From: Pseudomonadota bacterium
Lineage (GTDB): Bacteria; Pseudomonadota; Alphaproteobacteria; UBA8366; JADFVY01
Reading direction: 5' to 3'
DNA: 17,060 nt
Assembly: GCA_015222795.1 (NCBI GenBank)
Contig: JADFVY010000070.1
Location: forward strand, 1 to 17,060
Part shown: piece by piece, positions 15,172 to 17,060 of the stretch
Layout: every line of letters begins with the position of its first letter
How positions within the stretch are numbered: position 1 is the stretch's first letter
Translations under genes and position numbers: made by a program
Notes under the pieces: model-generated
Databases searched by the model: none
Told to the model about the DNA's origin: nothing
Seen by the model: only the letters and a program-made list of their open reading frames with translations

Positions 15172-17060
15172 ATGGGATCCTGGATCGTATTCCTGCCGCT
15201 GCTGGGCGCCTTCGTTGTCGGGTTCTTCGGCCGGTTCATCGGCGACCGCGGGTCGCAATATTTTACCAGCGCCGTGCTGATCGTGTCGGCGCTGCTGGCC
15301 TGGATCGTGTTCTTCGACGTGGCCGTCATGGGCAATGTGCCGGACAAGATCGATCTGGGCACCTGGGTGCGCGTCGGTGGATTCGATTTCGAATGGATGC
15401 TGCGGGTCGATCAGTTGACGGCCGTGATGTTGATCGTGGTGACCACCATTTCCGCCGTCGTGCATGTCTATTCCATCGGCTACATGCATCACGATCCGCA
15501 TACACCGCGCTTCTTTGCCTATCTCAGCCTGTTTACTTTCTTCATGCTGATGCTGGTGACGTCGGACAATCTGATTCAGATGTTCCTCGGCTGGGAGGGT
15601 GTGGGGCTCTGCTCATACCTGCTGATCGGCTTCTGGTACGATCGCCCCTCGGCCAACGCGGCGGCGATCAAGGCCTTTGTGGTCAACCGGGTCGGTGATT
15701 TTGGCTTTGCGCTTGGCATTTTTGGTATCTTCGTGCTTTTCGATACGGTGCGTTTCGATGAAATCTTCGCCGCCGTGCCGGGCCAGGCCGACGCGACCAT
15801 TACCTTTCTGAGCTGGGAACTTCCAGCGATTACAACGGTCTGCCTGCTGCTGTTCATCGGCGCCATGGGCAAGTCGGCGCAACTTTTCCTGCATACCTGG
15901 CTACCCGACGCGATGGAGGGCCCGACCCCGGTCTCGGCCCTGATCCATGCGGCGACGATGGTGACCGCGGGCGTCTTCATGGTCTGCCGGTTTTCGCCGA
16001 TCTTCGAATATTCCGAAACCGCGCTGGCCGTGGTGACCATCGTCGGCGCCGCGACCGCCTTCGTTGCCGCCACCATCGGTCTGACCCAGACCGACATCAA
16101 GCGGGTCATCGCCTATTCGACCTGCTCGCAGCTCGGCTACATGTTCTTTGCGGCTGGTGTCTCGGCCTATTCGGCGGCGATGTTCCACCTGACCACCCAT
16201 GCCTTCTTCAAGGCGCTGTTGTTCCTGGGCGCCGGCGCGGTAATCCACGCCATGTCGGACGAGCAGGACATGCGCAAGATGGGCGGCATTCGCAAGCTGA
16301 TCCCGATCACCCACGCCTATATGTGGATCGGCAGCCTGGCCCTGGCCGGCATCGGTATTCCGGGCACGATGATCGGTTTCGCGGGCTTCAATTCCAAGGA
16401 CATGATCCTCGAGGCCGCGTACGGCGCCCATAGCTGGGTCGGCTATATCGCCTACGGGGCGGGGATTGCGGCGGCCATCATGACCGCGTTCTATTCGTGG
16501 CGGCTGATCTTCCTGACCTTCTACGGCCAGCCGCGCTGCGACGAACACACCCTGGCCCATGTGCATGAATCGCCCAAGGTAATGCTGATCCCGCTGGCGG
16601 TGCTGGCCGCCGGGTCGATCGTCGCCGGCATGGTCGGCTACAACGCCTTTGTCGGCGAGGGCATGGAGGCCTTCTGGGGCGATTCCATACTGGTTCTCGA
16701 AGGTCATAACTCGATCGAGGCCGCGCATCATGTACCGCTCTGGGTCAAATGGTTGCCCATTTTCATGGCGGCCGGCGGCATCGGGCTGGCATTTACGATG
16801 TATATCTGGCGGCCGGGCATGGCGGACGTCTGGGCCAAGGCGATGAGGCCGCTGTACCTGCTGTCCTACAACAAATGGTATTTCGACGAGCTCTATGACC
16901 TGATTTTCGTGCGCCCTGCTTTCTATCTGGGCCGGAACCTGTGGAAGAACGGTGACGAGGCTATGATCGATGGTGTCGGCCCCGATGGTATCGCGGCGCT
17001 TACCCAGCGCTTGTCGAAACGGGTCAGTGCGTTACAGAGCGGTTATATTTACCACTACGC
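15172..17060 (+). CDS. nuoL: NADH-quinone oxidoreductase subunit L, truncated by the window end
   Basis: ATG 15172 lies one base behind the nuoK stop, and the frame is open to the last base. It gives 629 complete codons of a family of roughly 640-660 residues, so only the extreme C-terminus is missing. This is the distal antiporter-like proton pump of complex I. Conserved charged residues of the proton path are visible: Glu142 in G-W-E-G-V-G, Lys234 in M-G-K-S-A-Q, Lys347 in F-F-K-A-L-L-F-L and Lys409 in N-S-K-D. The block W-L-P-D-A-M-E-G-P-T-P-V-S-A-L-I-H-A is typical. The long amphipathic lateral helix and last transmembrane helix would follow the region around 560-629. nuoM and nuoN are expected downstream. 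Confidence 0.97.
   Translation, partial: MGSWIVFLPLLGAFVVGFFGRFIGDRGSQYFTSAVLIVSALLAWIVFFDVAVMGNVPDKIDLGTWVRVGGFDFEWMLRVDQLTAVMLIVVTTISAVVHVYSIGYMHHDPHTPRFFAYLSLFTFFMLMLVTSDNLIQMFLGWEGVGLCSYLLIGFWYDRPSANAAAIKAFVVNRVGDFGFALGIFGIFVLFDTVRFDEIFAAVPGQADATITFLSWELPAITTVCLLLFIGAMGKSAQLFLHTWLPDAMEGPTPVSALIHAATMVTAGVFMVCRFSPIFEYSETALAVVTIVGAATAFVAATIGLTQTDIKRVIAYSTCSQLGYMFFAAGVSAYSAAMFHLTTHAFFKALLFLGAGAVIHAMSDEQDMRKMGGIRKLIPITHAYMWIGSLALAGIGIPGTMIGFAGFNSKDMILEAAYGAHSWVGYIAYGAGIAAAIMTAFYSWRLIFLTFYGQPRCDEHTLAHVHESPKVMLIPLAVLAAGSIVAGMVGYNAFVGEGMEAFWGDSILVLEGHNSIEAAHHVPLWVKWLPIFMAAGGIGLAFTMYIWRPGMADVWAKAMRPLYLLSYNKWYFDELYDLIFVRPAFYLGRNLWKNGDEAMIDGVGPDGIAALTQRLSKRVSALQSGYIYHY

Noticed and set aside
15901..16731. 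276-codon minus-strand open frame at the right end
   Set aside because: It lies wholly inside nuoL, whose conserved proton-path residues are intact; no motif is seen in the antisense product.
1..17060. CRISPR arrays, tRNA/rRNA genes, insertion sequences, phage genes, riboswitches
   Set aside because: No regularly spaced repeats, cloverleaf-like segments, transposase motifs or terminal inverted repeats were noticed on reading both strands; nearly all bases are in recognised genes.

Overview
This window looks like a chromosomal segment of an alphaproteobacterium, probably of the Rhodospirillales type. The grounds are the GC-rich third codon positions, the nuoA-B-C-D-E-F-G-H-I-J-K-L order with separate nuoC and nuoD, a NuoG of about 690 residues without the extra N7 cysteine set, and a NuoE with a charged C-terminal tail. 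The genus cannot be fixed from the sequence alone.

Layout. Bases 1-1499 (+ strand) hold the end of an unrecognised membrane protein, coupled by a TGATG overlap to a TPR-AAA ATPase. Bases 1503-5328 (- strand) hold a compact four-gene operon. Read in its own direction it encodes a 16-cysteine ferredoxin-like subunit, a tungsten-type aldehyde oxidoreductase catalytic subunit, an FAD/NAD(P)H oxidoreductase and a MoaD/ThiS-like protein with a C-terminal Gly-Gly. The last three genes are joined by 4-base ATGA overlaps. The gene set and order match the NAD-reducing, three-subunit aldehyde oxidoreductase (AorABC) known from Aromatoleum aromaticum. Just upstream of this operon, on the same strand, lie a 92-codon unknown gene (5431-5709) and a good intrinsic-terminator hairpin (5342-5371). 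The U-tract of that hairpin runs directly into the Shine-Dalgarno sequence of the first aor gene, so any aor transcript must pass through it.

Bases 5710-5937 form a divergent intergenic region with a convincing sigma70-like promoter pointing at nuoA. From 5938 to the end of the window (+ strand) runs the respiratory complex I operon, nuoA to nuoL. The genes are tightly packed and several overlap. nuoL is open to the last base and lacks only its C-terminal end; nuoM and nuoN would be expected just beyond.

How the parts may work together (inference): the aor complex would oxidise aldehydes to acids and pass electrons through ferredoxin-type clusters and FAD to NAD+. Complex I, encoded next door, would reoxidise the NADH and pump protons. 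The MoaD-like protein probably supplies sulfur for the metal-pterin cofactor. No tRNA, rRNA, CRISPR array, insertion sequence or phage gene was seen. The most unusual points are the terminator/attenuator-like hairpin before the aor operon, the unknown small gene above it, and the membrane protein/TPR-AAA pair.
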